From positions 86,271,501-86,335,500 of the forward strand of contig NC_083692.1 in NCBI RefSeq assembly GCF_033118175.1: 64,000 bases of DNA, given 5' to 3'. Origin of the DNA: Dama dama (lineage: Eukaryota; Chordata; Mammalia; Artiodactyla; Cervidae). How positions within the stretch are numbered: the first letter of the stretch is position 1; each line of letters begins with the position of its first letter. Of this stretch, positions 1 through 11,868 are shown in pieces. The position numbers and the translations under genes are program-made. The notes beneath the pieces were generated by a model. The model made no database searches, was not told the DNA's origin, and saw only the letters and a program-made list of their open reading frames with translations.

Positions 1-219
1 ACACACACCCCCTCCCTGCATCACCCTGTCTCCTCTACACATACACACACAGACACACACACACACCCCCTCCCTGCATCACCCTGTCTCCTCTACACAT
101 ACACACACACACACACAGCCTCCCACCCCTCCCTCTCTCTCACACACACACACACTGTCTCTGCATCACCCCGTCCCTACACACACACACATACACACCC
201 TCCCTGCATCAACCCCTCC

Positions 220-258
<39 letters not shown>

Positions 259-359
259 CCCTGCATCACCCTTCCCTACACATACACCCTCACCCTCCCC
301 ACATCACCCTGCCCCTACACACACACACACACACACACACACACCCCACCACCATCCCC
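1..359. repeat. CA-rich compound microsatellite/minisatellite
   Basis: Runs of (CA)n alternate with a recurring CCTCCCTGCATCACCCTGTC block. Two nearly identical units of about 58 bp begin at positions 1 and 59, followed by four or five degraded copies with variable (CA)n lengths. The array continues off the left edge of the window. Confidence 0.95.
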
Positions 360-1927
360 ACCTCCAGTTCCTCCCTTCTACTCACCCATCACCCGTGCCC
401 GGGAGAAGGGCTGGACCAGTGCTGAGGGGTTCTCCATGGAACGTACTGGATAAAGCCAGTGCAGGGACCTCCGGAGCCTGTGCAACCTTGGTGGCAAATA
501 TCTGATCGGCCAGCCCCTGGGACAAGTGGAACCACCAATGATGGTGCCCCGAGGACAAGAGGCACGCCTGGTGCCCAGCCGAATAATTTATGCCTTGACC
601 TGGTTTTGAGGTAGGAATGAAAGGGGATCCATCAAAGGCATCTGTCCCCTGACACACAGTACGACCTTTACTGTCGTAAATATTTTTTAAAAAATTTTAA
701 AAATACAGTGTTTAAAAACAACCAAGAGGCTGCCATCCTTTTGTGGGCAGAACATGTCCTAGTGAGCCACGCTCTGATGACGGGAGGTGGATGAGGGGCT
801 CCCTATCAGGAAGGGGCGTGTCCACTCCTTGCTCCCTACAACACCCCCTGCCAGGGCCACCTGGTCTGGGATGGACATCTCAGTGATGGGTACTCCGTCC
901 CTCCCACGCCCACTGTTCCTTCTTTAGCCAGTGTAGATGGCTGAAAACACGTATCACTGCAGCTTCTACCCCTTCGTTCCTTCTCTTTTTCTCCCAGATT
1001 TCCCTAGGCTGACATCTCAGTGCCGATTTTCAGACCCTGACTTCTGGTTTCTTCACCTTTACCCACAGGCAACTCTTAAACTTAGTTGTCTCCATGATGG
1101 TCTCATGCCACTGGAATCCCAAGAAACCAGTAGGACCTCAAAATTATTTGGTCCCTTTCCCCCATAAAGGAGGACACTCAGAACCAGAGAAATTAAGAGA
1201 GAGCCCCCGGTTCCACAGCAAATTCCAGACTAATTCCAGGACTGCTGTCCCTCAAGCCACACTATCATTCTCACCCAGCCTTAGAAGAGTTTGAACTGAA
1301 GAAGTAGAAGGAATTGATATGCAGTCACTTCTGACTCATCATGGGGATACTTTTCTCTTAAACAGTGAAACCAAAATCAGAAGGTAGCGTTTAAAAATCA
1401 TATTTCATTTGAGTCATCACCCTCATAAGTGGAGTATGACCCCACACCCAAAAGTGCATTGTTTGATCTGGTAGCAAGTCTACTGGAGAATACCATTGAC
1501 TGAGAATGCTTTCATATGAAACCTTTTAGAAACTGGCATTCATTTTTAAAATCTGCCTTGTGCTGTCACACCACAGGCCACACAATGTATCTATAGGTCA
1601 GATGCAGCCCAGAAGTCATTGAATTGCAACCTCTGGACTCAGAGGCCATCTTTATCTCTGGGGTGTCACAGTCCCTCCATGCCCTCCCCTACCTGAGGCA
1701 AAGAACAACTAAAGGGTCAAAAGGTAGAAAAAGTGGGAGACTTGTCTGAACCTGCAGGGCCTTCGGCCCTCACACTGTGTTGCTCTCGTCTTCTCTGTCT
1801 TAGCAGTTCTCTCTTTCTGAAATTATTTGCTGTGGGGTATAAGTATCTTAAGGTACGACTGGCCTTAAGAGTGCTGGTGGGACAAGCAGAGAAGATATAC
1901 TTTACAGGGAGCAAAGCTCATGCTAGA
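360..1927. other. Intergenic, no feature recognised
   Basis: Single-copy-looking sequence. I searched the plus strand for the C-terminal tail of an integrin alpha chain, because in human ITGA11 lies convergent to FEM1B, and did not find it; only untranslated or flanking DNA of that gene could be here. The A/T-rich block at 680-715 is low-complexity. Confidence 0.5.
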
Positions 1928-2045
1928 GCAGTGTTTCTCAAGCCTGACTGCACAATAGAATCCCCTGAGAGCTTTAAATGCTACCTGTGCAAAGGGCCTA
2001 CCTGTGGGGGTCAGATTTAGTCAGCTGGGAAAGGGGCCAGGGCAT
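1928..2045 (+). mobile_element. MER5A-like hAT-Charlie DNA transposon relic
   Basis: Starts with GCAGTGTTTCTCAAGCCTGA, then TGCACAATAGAATCCCCTGAGAGC, close to the MER5A left terminal repeat and body as I remember them. The right half has decayed. It is an ancient non-autonomous element shared by placental mammals. Confidence 0.65.
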
Positions 2046-5024
2046 CGTTTGTGTCCGAGTGCCCCCAGCGACTCCAATGTGCCCGTGAATATATAGGCTA
2101 GAAAACAAGAAATAAGGGGTTAACATGCACAAGTGAGCTTCCATGCTGCGTATAGGGAACTGTGCCATCAGGGTAATGCTGTTCAGGTTTACTCGGCTCC
2201 AGCCTGCAGTTTGAAAGACTTTCTCATTCCAGCAAGTCTCCAGAGTGTAATTTGCTATAGGGGATCACCAGGGTCCTCAGAGCCCCAAAGGGCCTCGTGG
2301 AGGAGCTGGGGGCACATTTGCCAACATCTGGGGGTGGGGAGATGAATTGCAGTCTCTGAAGCATTTTTGGCATGGTGGCAAGCAGTCCAAAATGCAACTG
2401 CAAATCAACATGAAAATTCAAATTATAGTTCATTTGGGGAGTTATTAGCAATGCTCTATCTGGTAGTTAAGAGTAATTATTTATGGTGAAACTAAGGGTT
2501 GAACTCAAGAGTGTTAACATGAAGCATAACCAGCTTTAAAAGGGTTCAGTCTTTTAAAAGCATTATCGGCCCATCTGGCCTTGTGGTACTAAAGCAGTTC
2601 TACAGCACGCAAGTGAGCAGGCAGAAAACACGCCTGGGGCGAGGTCTGACTCCGCACACCAGATTACCAACTGCAGGTGGTTTTAGAATTTGCTCCTCAG
2701 ATTGTCAGGGCTTCTTAAATTCTAGACTCACCGTCTACTAGAGGGAAAGGACCTCCAACCAAGTTATAAACTTGAGATGTGCACGATGTCCTGGGGGGGC
2801 CTCCCTGTTGATTCTGACATGGTCAGACCCCATGCAGGAGGGCAAGAAAACCCAGGTGCTCAGGGGCAGCCCTTGGGTAGCGCTGAAAGCAGCCTCAGGC
2901 CTCATGCTTTGACCAGTGCTTTGCGGGGACATGGACCTCAAGTATGCTGTCCCTCAGTTTTGGCCAGCCAAAAGAGGAGAAATCCAGGTAAGAATGTGGC
3001 TTCTTTCTGGTATCAGGTGGTATGGGCGTGCAAGCTCGGAGGGCGAGATGTGCCTCTTAAAGATGAGTATCAATCCAGAGCTGAGCTTCTCCAGGTGGGG
3101 TCCCGGAGCCACCTACATCAGAACTACAGCCAGCATTCTACCCCAGACCTTAAGATCCAATTCTTGTGAGATTGTTTTAAGCACATTAAACTTATGAACT
3201 ATAAGATACTGGTCTTCTCTAGACTTCAATGTCAATTTCTGGCAGCATGGCCTTTTTTACCTACCCTTGAGCCTATCAAAGTGGCAGTAGTCATTGGCAA
3301 AAACCCTAAAGGGGTGTCCTTCCAGTAAACCAGTGGAGTTTCTGGATTTTCCTTTTGTTAAAGAAGTTGGTATTTCTTAACAAGATGGGTATCAGGTAAA
3401 GGGGGCAAGGTGATAGCATAAACACAAAAGAGAGGGAGAAGAATTAACTTTTCTGGGAAATATGGGAGAGCTTCCAGACCTAAGGTCTTCAGGTCTTCAA
3501 AAGACAAGCTGCTCTCTCCACCAATGTTCCAGAGCTCTTAGCATCCATGTTATCCCAAAGTAAGACATTAGACTTTTGGCTTTAAGCCCCAAGACGCCAG
3601 GCAGCCTGTAATTGAAACAGCTGACTTAATCATGCTTCTTTTCTGGCACAATGACTCACTGCATCCACACCCCACTCCAAACATGAAGTGGCCAGTTTCT
3701 CCACCAGATACGCCTTGGGTGATTGACTTGCTACAGCCATTAGCAGTGAATGGCCCTGTCTTCACCACACCAGCCTTTGTTTTCACCTTCAACTGATGTC
3801 ACATTGCCCTTTATTCTGCACTACTTCTTACCATTAAAAAAAAAAACAAAAAACCCAAGTTATCCTTATATTACTCTTACTGTCAACTAGATCCCTCTCA
3901 AAGGACAGTCAAGCTTAATCGACCACAGTAAATCTGCAGAACGCTTCTGTGTCACTGTCTATTCCACTAGCTTTGTTTGACATCGCGCTAAAGTGGGACA
4001 GCATATTCCAAACAGAAACTGAAACCAGAACAGAGGAGCTTTGCTGGTATAGGGAGGGTGAGAAGCCTGGCACCCGGCCTCTGAAACTGTTCAGTAAGAT
4101 ATAGGCTAAAATGTACCTAGCAAACACACGAGGCTCAGAGTAGGGTATGTGCAGAAAAATGTTTTTAAAGAAGATGGGGGCACCGTTACTTAAGGACTCA
4201 TCCTTTCTCATCAGCTGTGCATGTTCTGTTCCTATCTCCCCGACACTATACTAAAAAGGATGATGGTAAAGTTTTCTGAAACATTTTCAGAAGGTGGCCC
4301 AAGCCAGAGTTCAAAAGTAACATTGTAAACTTTTAAAATTAAAATTTGTTGTCAGATGAAAAAAATTAAAATTTGAGGAAAAATAGAAAATCAGATTTCA
4401 AATAGTAGCATCTAGCTGGACAAAAAGATGATCATGGGCAGAGACCATAGTCCTTATTGTCCATTAGGTCCACATGGACCTTAGTCCTTATATGTGGTAC
4501 AGAACATCCCTATATGTCCTATACCTATAACATCCCTAATACAGTGCTGACACGCAGTAGATGCTGGATAAGCCTGAATTTCTGAGAGTTTTTTCCCATT
4601 GGTTAGGGCCAGAGCAAACCCCAGTCCTGCTCTCCAGATGAACTGAGCACACCAGATTTACCAAGCACAGGCAAATTAGAACAAATAATTTTGTCTAAGC
4701 TTGCCAAAAAGCCAAGATTTTGTGAGCCACCTGAAGTTCTTATCTCATACTGAAGTTTTCTAGATCAAGTGCCTGATGAAATATATCCCTGCCAGCATTT
4801 TCTTTTATCTGGGCATCGGTTCCTTTAATACAGCAGACATTACTTGAAACACAGAAGGAAAAAAAAAAAAGAGATAGCAATGCTTTAGAATTTGTCTGGA
4901 CTTCCGCAGTCCAGTCGATACTGCTGCCCAGCACAGATCTAGCAGAAATCCTGAGGCGAGCGTCTCTGGTACTGGTATGTCAGTCTTAGAGTGAATGAGC
5001 ACTGGTCAGCAGGCCAAGAAGCTC
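2046..5024. other. Intergenic, mostly unassigned
   Basis: About 3 kb without a clear repeat or exon, apart from a possible hAT relic at 3,085-3,175. The 130-residue open frame at 2777-3169 has no recognisable family and no supporting signals. A weak MIR/L2-like fragment with a CAGTAGATGCTGGATAA-type end lies near 4,540-4,575. Confidence 0.5.
3085..3175 (-). mobile_element. Possible MER20-like hAT relic
   Basis: CTCCAGGTGGGGTCCCGGAGCC, then ACATCAGAAC and TACCCCAGACCTTAAGATC, resembles the body of MER20-type elements. It is short and diverged, so family and strand are uncertain. Confidence 0.35.
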
Positions 5025-5150
5025 CAAGCCTACTCCAGGCCCTGACACTTGGTCCTTGTGAGACCTTGGATGAACAACTCACTTCTTTGTGAGCCTGTAT
5101 TCTCAACTGTAAAGTGAGCCTGTAAGCCCTAAATGATTTTTCAGACCGCT
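5025..5150 (+). mobile_element. MIR SINE relic
   Basis: Core MIR pattern: CTTGTGAGACCTTGGATGAACAACTCACTT followed by CTCAACTGTAAAGTGAGCC. It is strongly diverged. Confidence 0.6.
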
Positions 5151-5530
5151 ATAAAGGGACTCCCTAAATCAAAATGTGAAAGCAAACAGTTGCAGAAAAT
5201 GTGCTCTCATACCACCCTTTAATAGTCTTCTGGTAATCCCAACGACTGTATTAGATAAAAGAAAGAAATATGAGGTATGAATACTGGAAATGAGAAGGCA
5301 AAATTATCATTACCTGTAAATTATGATTAGTATACCCAGGACATCCAAATGAAGCAACTGAAGAAAATTTTTTTAAAGGGAAATCCATTAAAATGCCTAT
5401 ATCGAAACATTAACATTTAGAAGAATATACAATGGAAGAAAGGCTCCTATCCACATTATAAACAAAAAAACTAACAATAATATATTTTCAAGACCTTCTA
5501 AAAATAAACTTGTAAAAAAATTTCTGGCTT

Positions 5531-5812
5531 GGGGACTTCCTTAGTGGTTCAGTGGTTAAGAACCCACCTTGCAATGCAAGGGACATGGGTTCAATCCCTG
5601 GTGGGTGATCTAGGATCCCATATGCCACAGAGCAACTAGGCTGGTGTGTGACAACTAGCATGTGAGTGCCCCGACTACTGAAGCCCATGCGCCCTGGAGC
5701 ACACACAGCAACCAGAGCACCCATGTGCCACAGCGAGAAATCCCGCATGCCGCAGCAAAGACTGCTCACGCCGCAGCTGAGCGCCGACACAGCCGAAATT
5801 AGTGTAAAAAAT
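5531..5812 (+). mobile_element. CHR-family tRNA-derived SINE (long form)
   Basis: Head GGGGACTTCCTTAGTGGTTCAGTGGTTAAG with an internal promoter B box (GGGTTCAATCCCTGG), then the long CHR body (CCACAGAGCAACTAGG... CCGACTACTGAAGCCCATG... CCGCAGCAAAGACTG). A short A-rich end follows. This family is specific to cetartiodactyls. Confidence 0.85.
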
Positions 5813-5861
5813 CTTTCCTAGTTAGAGAAAAAGAAGACAAATGAAGGAATATCAGCCCGAT

Positions 5862-6045
5862 GAAGATTAGTACTTAACATTTACCAGGCACCTCAGTTTT
5901 AGGCACGACGTTAAGAATATTAATTCTCCCATTTGCTCACTACAACTTAGATGATATTATTGTCCCCATGCAGAGAAACTGAGGCCAGCATCGAAAAGCA
6001 ACTTGCCCGAGGTCGCAGAGCCCAGACGATACTCCTCAGGGTCCT
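5862..6045 (+). mobile_element. MIR SINE relic
   Basis: TTACCAGGCACCTCAG, CTCACTACAACTTAGATGATATTATTGTCCCC, GAGAAACTGAGGCC and CAACTTGCCCGAGGTCGCAGAGCC follow the MIR consensus in order. Confidence 0.75.
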
Positions 6046-6217
6046 ACTACGCTGGCAAGGCAACAGAGTAGAACAGAGAAGCCAGAAACAGATCCAATTA
6101 CTTTATGGGAATTTGAACTTATGATTCAAATCAGTGGAAAACAAAAGAGTTCTTGGCTAGCTGGATTCTTAATCAAAATAAATTCCAGGTAGATAAAAAG
6201 ATTTAAACCGAACAACA

Positions 6218-6262
6218 AGAGGAGAGGAGGAGGAGGAGGAAGAGGAGGGGAAAAAAAAGAGG
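6218..6262 (+). repeat. (GGA)n purine-rich simple repeat
   Basis: About 45 bases of GAGGAGGAGGA with a short A tract, purely purine on the plus strand. Confidence 0.9.
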
Positions 6263-6399
6263 ACTGAAGAGAGACGTGGGAGGGAAAAGCCATAAAAGCA
6301 CCATAAGAGAACATGGGTAGAAAAAGATGTATGAACTTGGAATGGCGACAACTTTACAAGCAAGATACAGAATTCAGTAGATATAAAAACTACTATACT

Positions 6400-7185
6400 T
6401 AAAAACAAACTACAAACAGTGACATATGAGAGAAAATTTCCTTACATTTCCAAGGAATTTCTAACACATAGCAAGAAAAAGACCACAGCCCAAAGGCAAA
6501 CAAATTTAAAAGGTCAGTAAATATATGTCAACCTCATTCATAATAAAGGAACTCAAATCAAAACCATGAAATATTTTCCATTTCCATCACCTTAGCAAAA
6601 GCTGAATGAGATAACATCTGATGTCAATAAGGATGTAGGGAGATGGAAGGCAACTGATTCACCTCCGTCAGGATTTTTAACACTTGGTCACTAAACCAGA
6701 AGTTCCAGGGCTAGAGATGAGTTTGTTCTATGAAAACAGTACACAAGATGTTCACTGACTGAAACAGTATTTGGAATATCAATGAACTGAAAACCTAAAA
6801 ATTCAACAGGAAGGCCTGGTTAAATAAATTTTAAGTTCATCCATAGAATTAAACACTATAAACTTGTTCTTTTAAAAAATCTATACATACCAAAATGAAA
6901 AAATGTCTAAGATATACTCAATGAAAATGACAAGATGCAGAATAGTGCAGGAAAGTTAAAAAGTCCACTTGCATTTTTAAAAGCAGGAGAAAAAATACAT
7001 ATATACAGACAGAAAAATTCTAGGAAGCTACTCAAAAAACTAGTGAGTATCCTCTAAAGAGTCCAAATGGGAGTCAGAGAGAGATGAAAAAAAACTTTTT
7101 TTTAACTATTTGAATTTTTCTTAACTATCTGAATTTTCCCCCATGTACATGTATAACTTTCACAACTTTTAAAAAATGAATTCGA
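6400..7185 (+). mobile_element. Old L1 3' end (L1M/HAL1-like)
   Basis: Contains the L1 ORF2/3' UTR patterns AATAAAGGAACTCAAATCAAAACCATGA, GAATGAGATAACATC and AATAAGGATGTAGGGAGATGG, and a tail CATGTACATGTATAACTTTCAC typical of old L1 3' ends. All frames are broken. It marks the flank beyond the FEM1B 3' end; the two converge tail to tail. Confidence 0.65.
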
Positions 7186-7247
7186 CAAAATATCATCTCA
7201 ACACTGAACAATAAAGACACACACTTCAAGGCAGTTTTTTTCAAACA

Positions 7248-7253
7248 TTTACT
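7248..7253 (-). terminator. FEM1B: Candidate distal polyadenylation signal (AGTAAA)
   Basis: On the minus strand TTCAGTAAATG is followed after about 25 bases by a GU-rich stretch (GTGTGTGTCTTTATTG), the usual layout around a cleavage site. AGTAAA is a known weaker variant of AATAAA. A canonical AATAAA at 7441-7436 is the competing choice, about 190 bases earlier. Confidence 0.45.
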
Positions 7254-7435
7254 GAACACAAACACCATTTTTTCCTTTTACACAGCAATATTGTTAGTTT
7301 CAAATTAGCTGGGCTATTAGGACTATCAATTACTACGAAATTAAAAATGATTCTACATGTCAAACTCAAATAGAAAATGTCATGCAATATATAAATCACT
7401 AACAGACCTCTGGTGCAGTCAGCAAGTTTACTATG

Positions 7436-7441
7436 TTTATT
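7436..7441 (-). terminator. FEM1B: Candidate canonical polyadenylation signal (AATAAA)
   Basis: TTTATT on the plus strand, so CTTTAATAAACATAG in the FEM1B sense. It lies near the far end of the repeat-free UTR. The downstream GU-rich element is weaker than at the AGTAAA site near 7250. Confidence 0.4.
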
Positions 7442-10400
7442 AAAGTCACGTAAATGGTTTGACAAAAGTGCACAATAGAATGACATCACTGGTTTGTTAT
7501 AAATCACAGTGAATTACTAGAATACAACAATGTAATTCTTCTATGTGGAGGATTGCAGGATGAGGTGAGTGTTATAAAAGATAGGCTCTTTCACCATGTT
7601 AAGCCAGTCATATTTTACTCCTCAGCTATGTATGTCTGAAAAGACTGGTTAGCAAAGCTGATTTTTCTCCCTCATCTTTCTTCTCTACCCATTACTAAGC
7701 AATAACAAAAAAGGTCATGCACAAATTTTACAATACCTGATAAAAAACAGATACAAAACCTTGTTCATTTCATCACTTAGCAAAGCTTGTATCTTCGCTC
7801 CTTCATTTTTTTGATTAGGCCACTCAACACGTGACTTACCCCTAAATGAAAAGCTGTTAACAATTTAGTGAGTCTCACCCCTGCACACACAAGAGACACT
7901 CCCCATAACCATCAAGTCAGTGTTCCTTCCCTACACATTAACACAAATGAACACACCACAAACCTAGGACTAGAGACATTTACTTTACAGTTTTAAAAAT
8001 TAATATATCTATTGCCATTATCCATGTAGTATTTATTTCAGATCCCACATTTGGAGAAGATACTGTACAACCCAAGCCCATCTGAAGATTTGGGCAAATC
8101 TGCCAGGAATGTATGAGAAAGCCCGGCAATGTGCCATACACATTAGGAGCTCTCTACCTTCCAGAGAGGGTATCCAGAGCAGGGCTGTGCATTTTCAGAG
8201 CAGAAATAAGCACACAGCTTAAAATCTTATGGACTAATAACTTTTCATAGAGCAAAAGGCAGAGTTTTGTTTTAACCCATTTTAATGTTACAGTATAGTC
8301 AGTGAGGAAAACGGAATAGTCATCTGTACATTGACACATCTGGCTAGCCTGAAAGGAATACTTAAGGTTTTTTACAGAAAATCTACCATAAAAACAAGTC
8401 CTTTATACTTTTATCCATCTCCTCTCTAGTTCAATCACTGGCTGCTTCTAAAACCAGCAAACTAATCCAAGGTCCAGTAACTCACTCCTCACCCTGCCCC
8501 TTTCCCCAAGAAAGAATGGTTTTTGCTCAAATAATCCAAAGCAACCTTATTCCTATAAAGTAGCTGCCTCAGCTGAGGTGGAGACTAGTGACAGAGTATT
8601 GTTCCCTTGGGACCTAATTTTCAAAAACACTTGCCAAATGCAGAGTTGATACTTATGCAGCTGCTGGCCCCAAATCACATTTTACTTCAAACAGTGCTAG
8701 CAGACCTAAGTTTCTCATAATTACCAGTTACTAATCAACTACCAGTGTAATGAAATAAAACCCTTCCCAGAAACAAACAAGACCAAAGCTTGCTTTTTCG
8801 TTGGTTGATTGGCTGGTTGAAGTTCACACAGCAAAAAACATTAAGATAGCTGGAATGTGGCCTATGAGACAGCAATCCAGGGTAGATTGAAAACAATGTT
8901 GTTTCAGAGTTCTTAGGTCAAAAATTTCCCCTTTATCAATCTAAGGATGGATTTGTTGCCCATTCCTTGAATTATACATTTACCTAAACTCAAGAGATCA
9001 ATTTTACCAACTCTGAAGTGCAAAACCCACCCAGGTTTCACATGGTTTGCCCAGGCATTCATCCGCCTGGGTCTCTAATTCAAATTTATATGACAATTAT
9101 TAAGCAAGACGTTTTGATTGAATTTGTAATGTTATCAAGGAAGATTTATAATCTAAAACACAATTCTACCAATAATAAACACAAAATGACAAAAGTGGCT
9201 AAAAAACAGCAATAGCCCAGAGTTCTCAGAGAAGCTGAGATACAGAACTATTACCTTTCTTACCTATTTATTTCCCTTTAAAAAAAAAGAAACTTAAGTT
9301 CGGGAAGGGTGTGGCTAAACACATTTTAAAATAATTCTACCAAAAACAAACAAAAAAATAAACAGGCATGTAGATCACTTGTTTCAAGAATGGTTTTATA
9401 CAGGTGTTTCACAATACATATTTGGATTTGTTTTACAAGACAGAATTAGATCCTTAGCGATATAGTGAACAATGTACTGCTATAGTATAGTTTAAAAAAA
9501 AAAAATCTCAGTTACCATTAGCAAAATTCATAATCTATCCCACTGTCTTCAAATTCAACTTTGTCAGCATTTCAATCAGCAGTTTTACTCTTTCCAGCAT
9601 TGGGTCCTCCCTTCTCAAAAACACTTGAGTATCATTAAATTTCGTTGCCTGAATATGTACAGATAATCATTATTCTCATTTAATAAGTAATACCTAAAAT
9701 AGTTCTCATCCTGGGTAGCCAAAGGGATGAAATGTTTTATAAAACATGCAACATTATCTGATATTTTAAGTTCTGATGTTTAAAAATCATATGCATTAAT
9801 AATGGAACCAAGTAAATACCAAATATCACAGCTATTCCTCAGACTGTCAAATAAGCAGGCCCTGAAGTCTGAAAAATACAGGGTCTGATCTGAGCTGTGA
9901 AAAAGGTGTGATTCACCCACCTGGAGGATGAGCATTTTCTCTTTCAGGCCATGAGAGTTGCCAAGAGCAAGGTACACTAGTTCCTTGATTCACACCAGGA
10001 AGATCAAGGCCAGCAATTTTCAAATTAGGGATCAAATACCTCCCTTTAGACCATCCTAAAAACCTTTCTTGTAAAAATCCCAGGTTAGGAAAACAGAAGT
10101 AGATCACTATGGCAGAATTCACCATCAAAGCATTCCTGACTGAAGCAAGAAGACACACGAAGTGTAACTGCAGCAACAGTGCAAGTATCCTGCATCCTTG
10201 GGGGAATAGGTTTTTAAAGTCCCCCATCCACTCCCTCCCATCCTTCAGAGTATCTCATTTCATGGGGTATCTCTTATTTTATTTAAGGCCCTAGGTGCTG
10301 ATTTTGGCGTGGTAACTATCTTTTATACTGATCCAGCTGCAACCTTTTTCTTAGACATCCCAAAGCAATATCCATACATAAAATGTTAACTGAAATCTTG

Positions 10401-11868
10401 TTGTGTTTTAAGTTTGTATCTGATGTTGCTACACCATTATAATGCTTTCCATGAAAGAAAAAAAGCTGCAGGTGTTCACTTACAGTACCATGCACTATGA
10501 GTAGCTAAGGCATTCATTTGGCACTAGAGAAAAAAATACAGATATAGCTAATTTTACTTATCATTTTTAACATTGAAAGAAATAGGTATGTACCCTTGAA
10601 TTTCTGTGATGCTTAAAGATAATCACAGAATATTCTTTTAGTCTGACAGTCAAAATGTTGCCATTAAAACAAAACCAAAACCATAAAGACCTCTGTACAG
10701 CCTGTTGGAATAAGTGACATTTTCTGGATCCAAAATTTGCTGCCCTCAGACAGAAATAACTTTCAAAATGGCAATGAGAATTACTTTCATCATCAAAACA
10801 TTGAATCTATAACACTCTAGTGATTTTTCTACTTCTTATCACAGACTAAATGAAGAAAGTGAAAAAAATATCCCAGTTCCTTTTCACCTGTCATAAAAAC
10901 CTTATTAGGGAGGCACAAATAATGCCCTCTGGAAAAGTAGTTTTCAATTTGAAAAGATACCACACAAGAAAAAAGGGAGAAGGGGACAAAAACAGAATGT
11001 ATAATGTATAACTATAATGTGACAACTTGCTTCATAGGAGAAAACACAGCAATCATTAATTTTTACATGTCTGTGAGCTGAGTCAAATGCTGACTGCTGG
11101 AATTTAGATTAATCACATCAAAACAGAGATGTCTATGCATTTTAGAATCCAAGCCCAAAGGCAAACAGTCCATCAATATTCTCTGAAAAGTTGTTTAAGA
11201 TTACTACTTTGTATGTATCACCGAGCATAATTCAACAATTTCAATGGAATTAACTTTATGAATTTTTAACTATTATTAAGCTAGCACATTTTTCAGGTTA
11301 ATATGCAGCTATACTTTTAAAAATCCTCCCGATGTTATAATGTGTTGTATCATTTCACATAAATAATGGAAGAGTGAAAACTACCTATCGCAGTTTGGCA
11401 TGTGCAGAACACCTGGATATTCCATTACTTTTAATGCTTCTTTCAGTTGTTTTTCTTCATGAAATCCTCAAAACTGCTGCAAAGGCTAACACGCTGACAC
11501 AGGCTTAACAGAAATGCTTTTCTAGGCAATTTTGGTAAAACATTTATCAACTTTAAATCATAAATGTCCCTTGTTACATAAACAAAACATTTTATATTCC
11601 TTTAAAAAAAGAAAAAAATAGCTAAGTGACCAATATCCAAACACCTTAAGATTATAGTTACACCTAAACAATGTGGCTTTGTTTAAAGTGTATTTGAAAT
11701 CAATAACCATATGAGGCAAGAAGAGCAAATACAAAACTAAGGAAGGATAAGTAGGGAGGAAGGGTAGTGGAAAGAAAAGTAGAATTTATGAACACATAAT
11801 TCTATTGTCTGTGATTAAAGTCCTTTACTTTTTAGCACCACATTAAACGATTTTACATATCCAGTCAC

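Larger units (their letters stand above)
7230..11868 (-). other. FEM1B: FEM1B 3' UTR, long and nearly repeat-free
   Basis: About 4.6 kb after the stop codon in which I recognise no SINE, LINE or LTR, in contrast with every other stretch of this size in the window. It is AT-rich with many short A and T tracts. From memory, human FEM1B mRNA is about 7 kb, which fits a 3' UTR of this size. The far end is set by a change to old L1 sequence below about 7,190 and by polyadenylation-type motifs at 7248-7253. AATAAA motifs on the minus strand at 10278-10283, 9267-9272, 8032-8037 and 7436-7441 could give shorter 3' ends. The small ORFs here are not coding. Confidence 0.8.

Noticed and set aside
1..359. 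CRISPR-like array
   Set aside because: Repeat/spacer structure is absent; it is a (CA)n-based satellite in a mammalian genome.
2777..3169. 130-residue plus-strand open frame
   Set aside because: No recognisable family, poor start context, overlaps other short frames and ends in a possible hAT relic.
4471..4484. GGTCCACATGGACC palindrome as an operator-like site
   Set aside because: Imperfect at the centre, short and isolated in intergenic DNA; expected by chance in 64 kb.
360..6400. ITGA11 3' exons, expected here from human gene order
   Set aside because: I looked for the transmembrane/cytoplasmic tail coding sequence on the plus strand and saw none. The gene probably ends left of the window or only its UTR flank is present.
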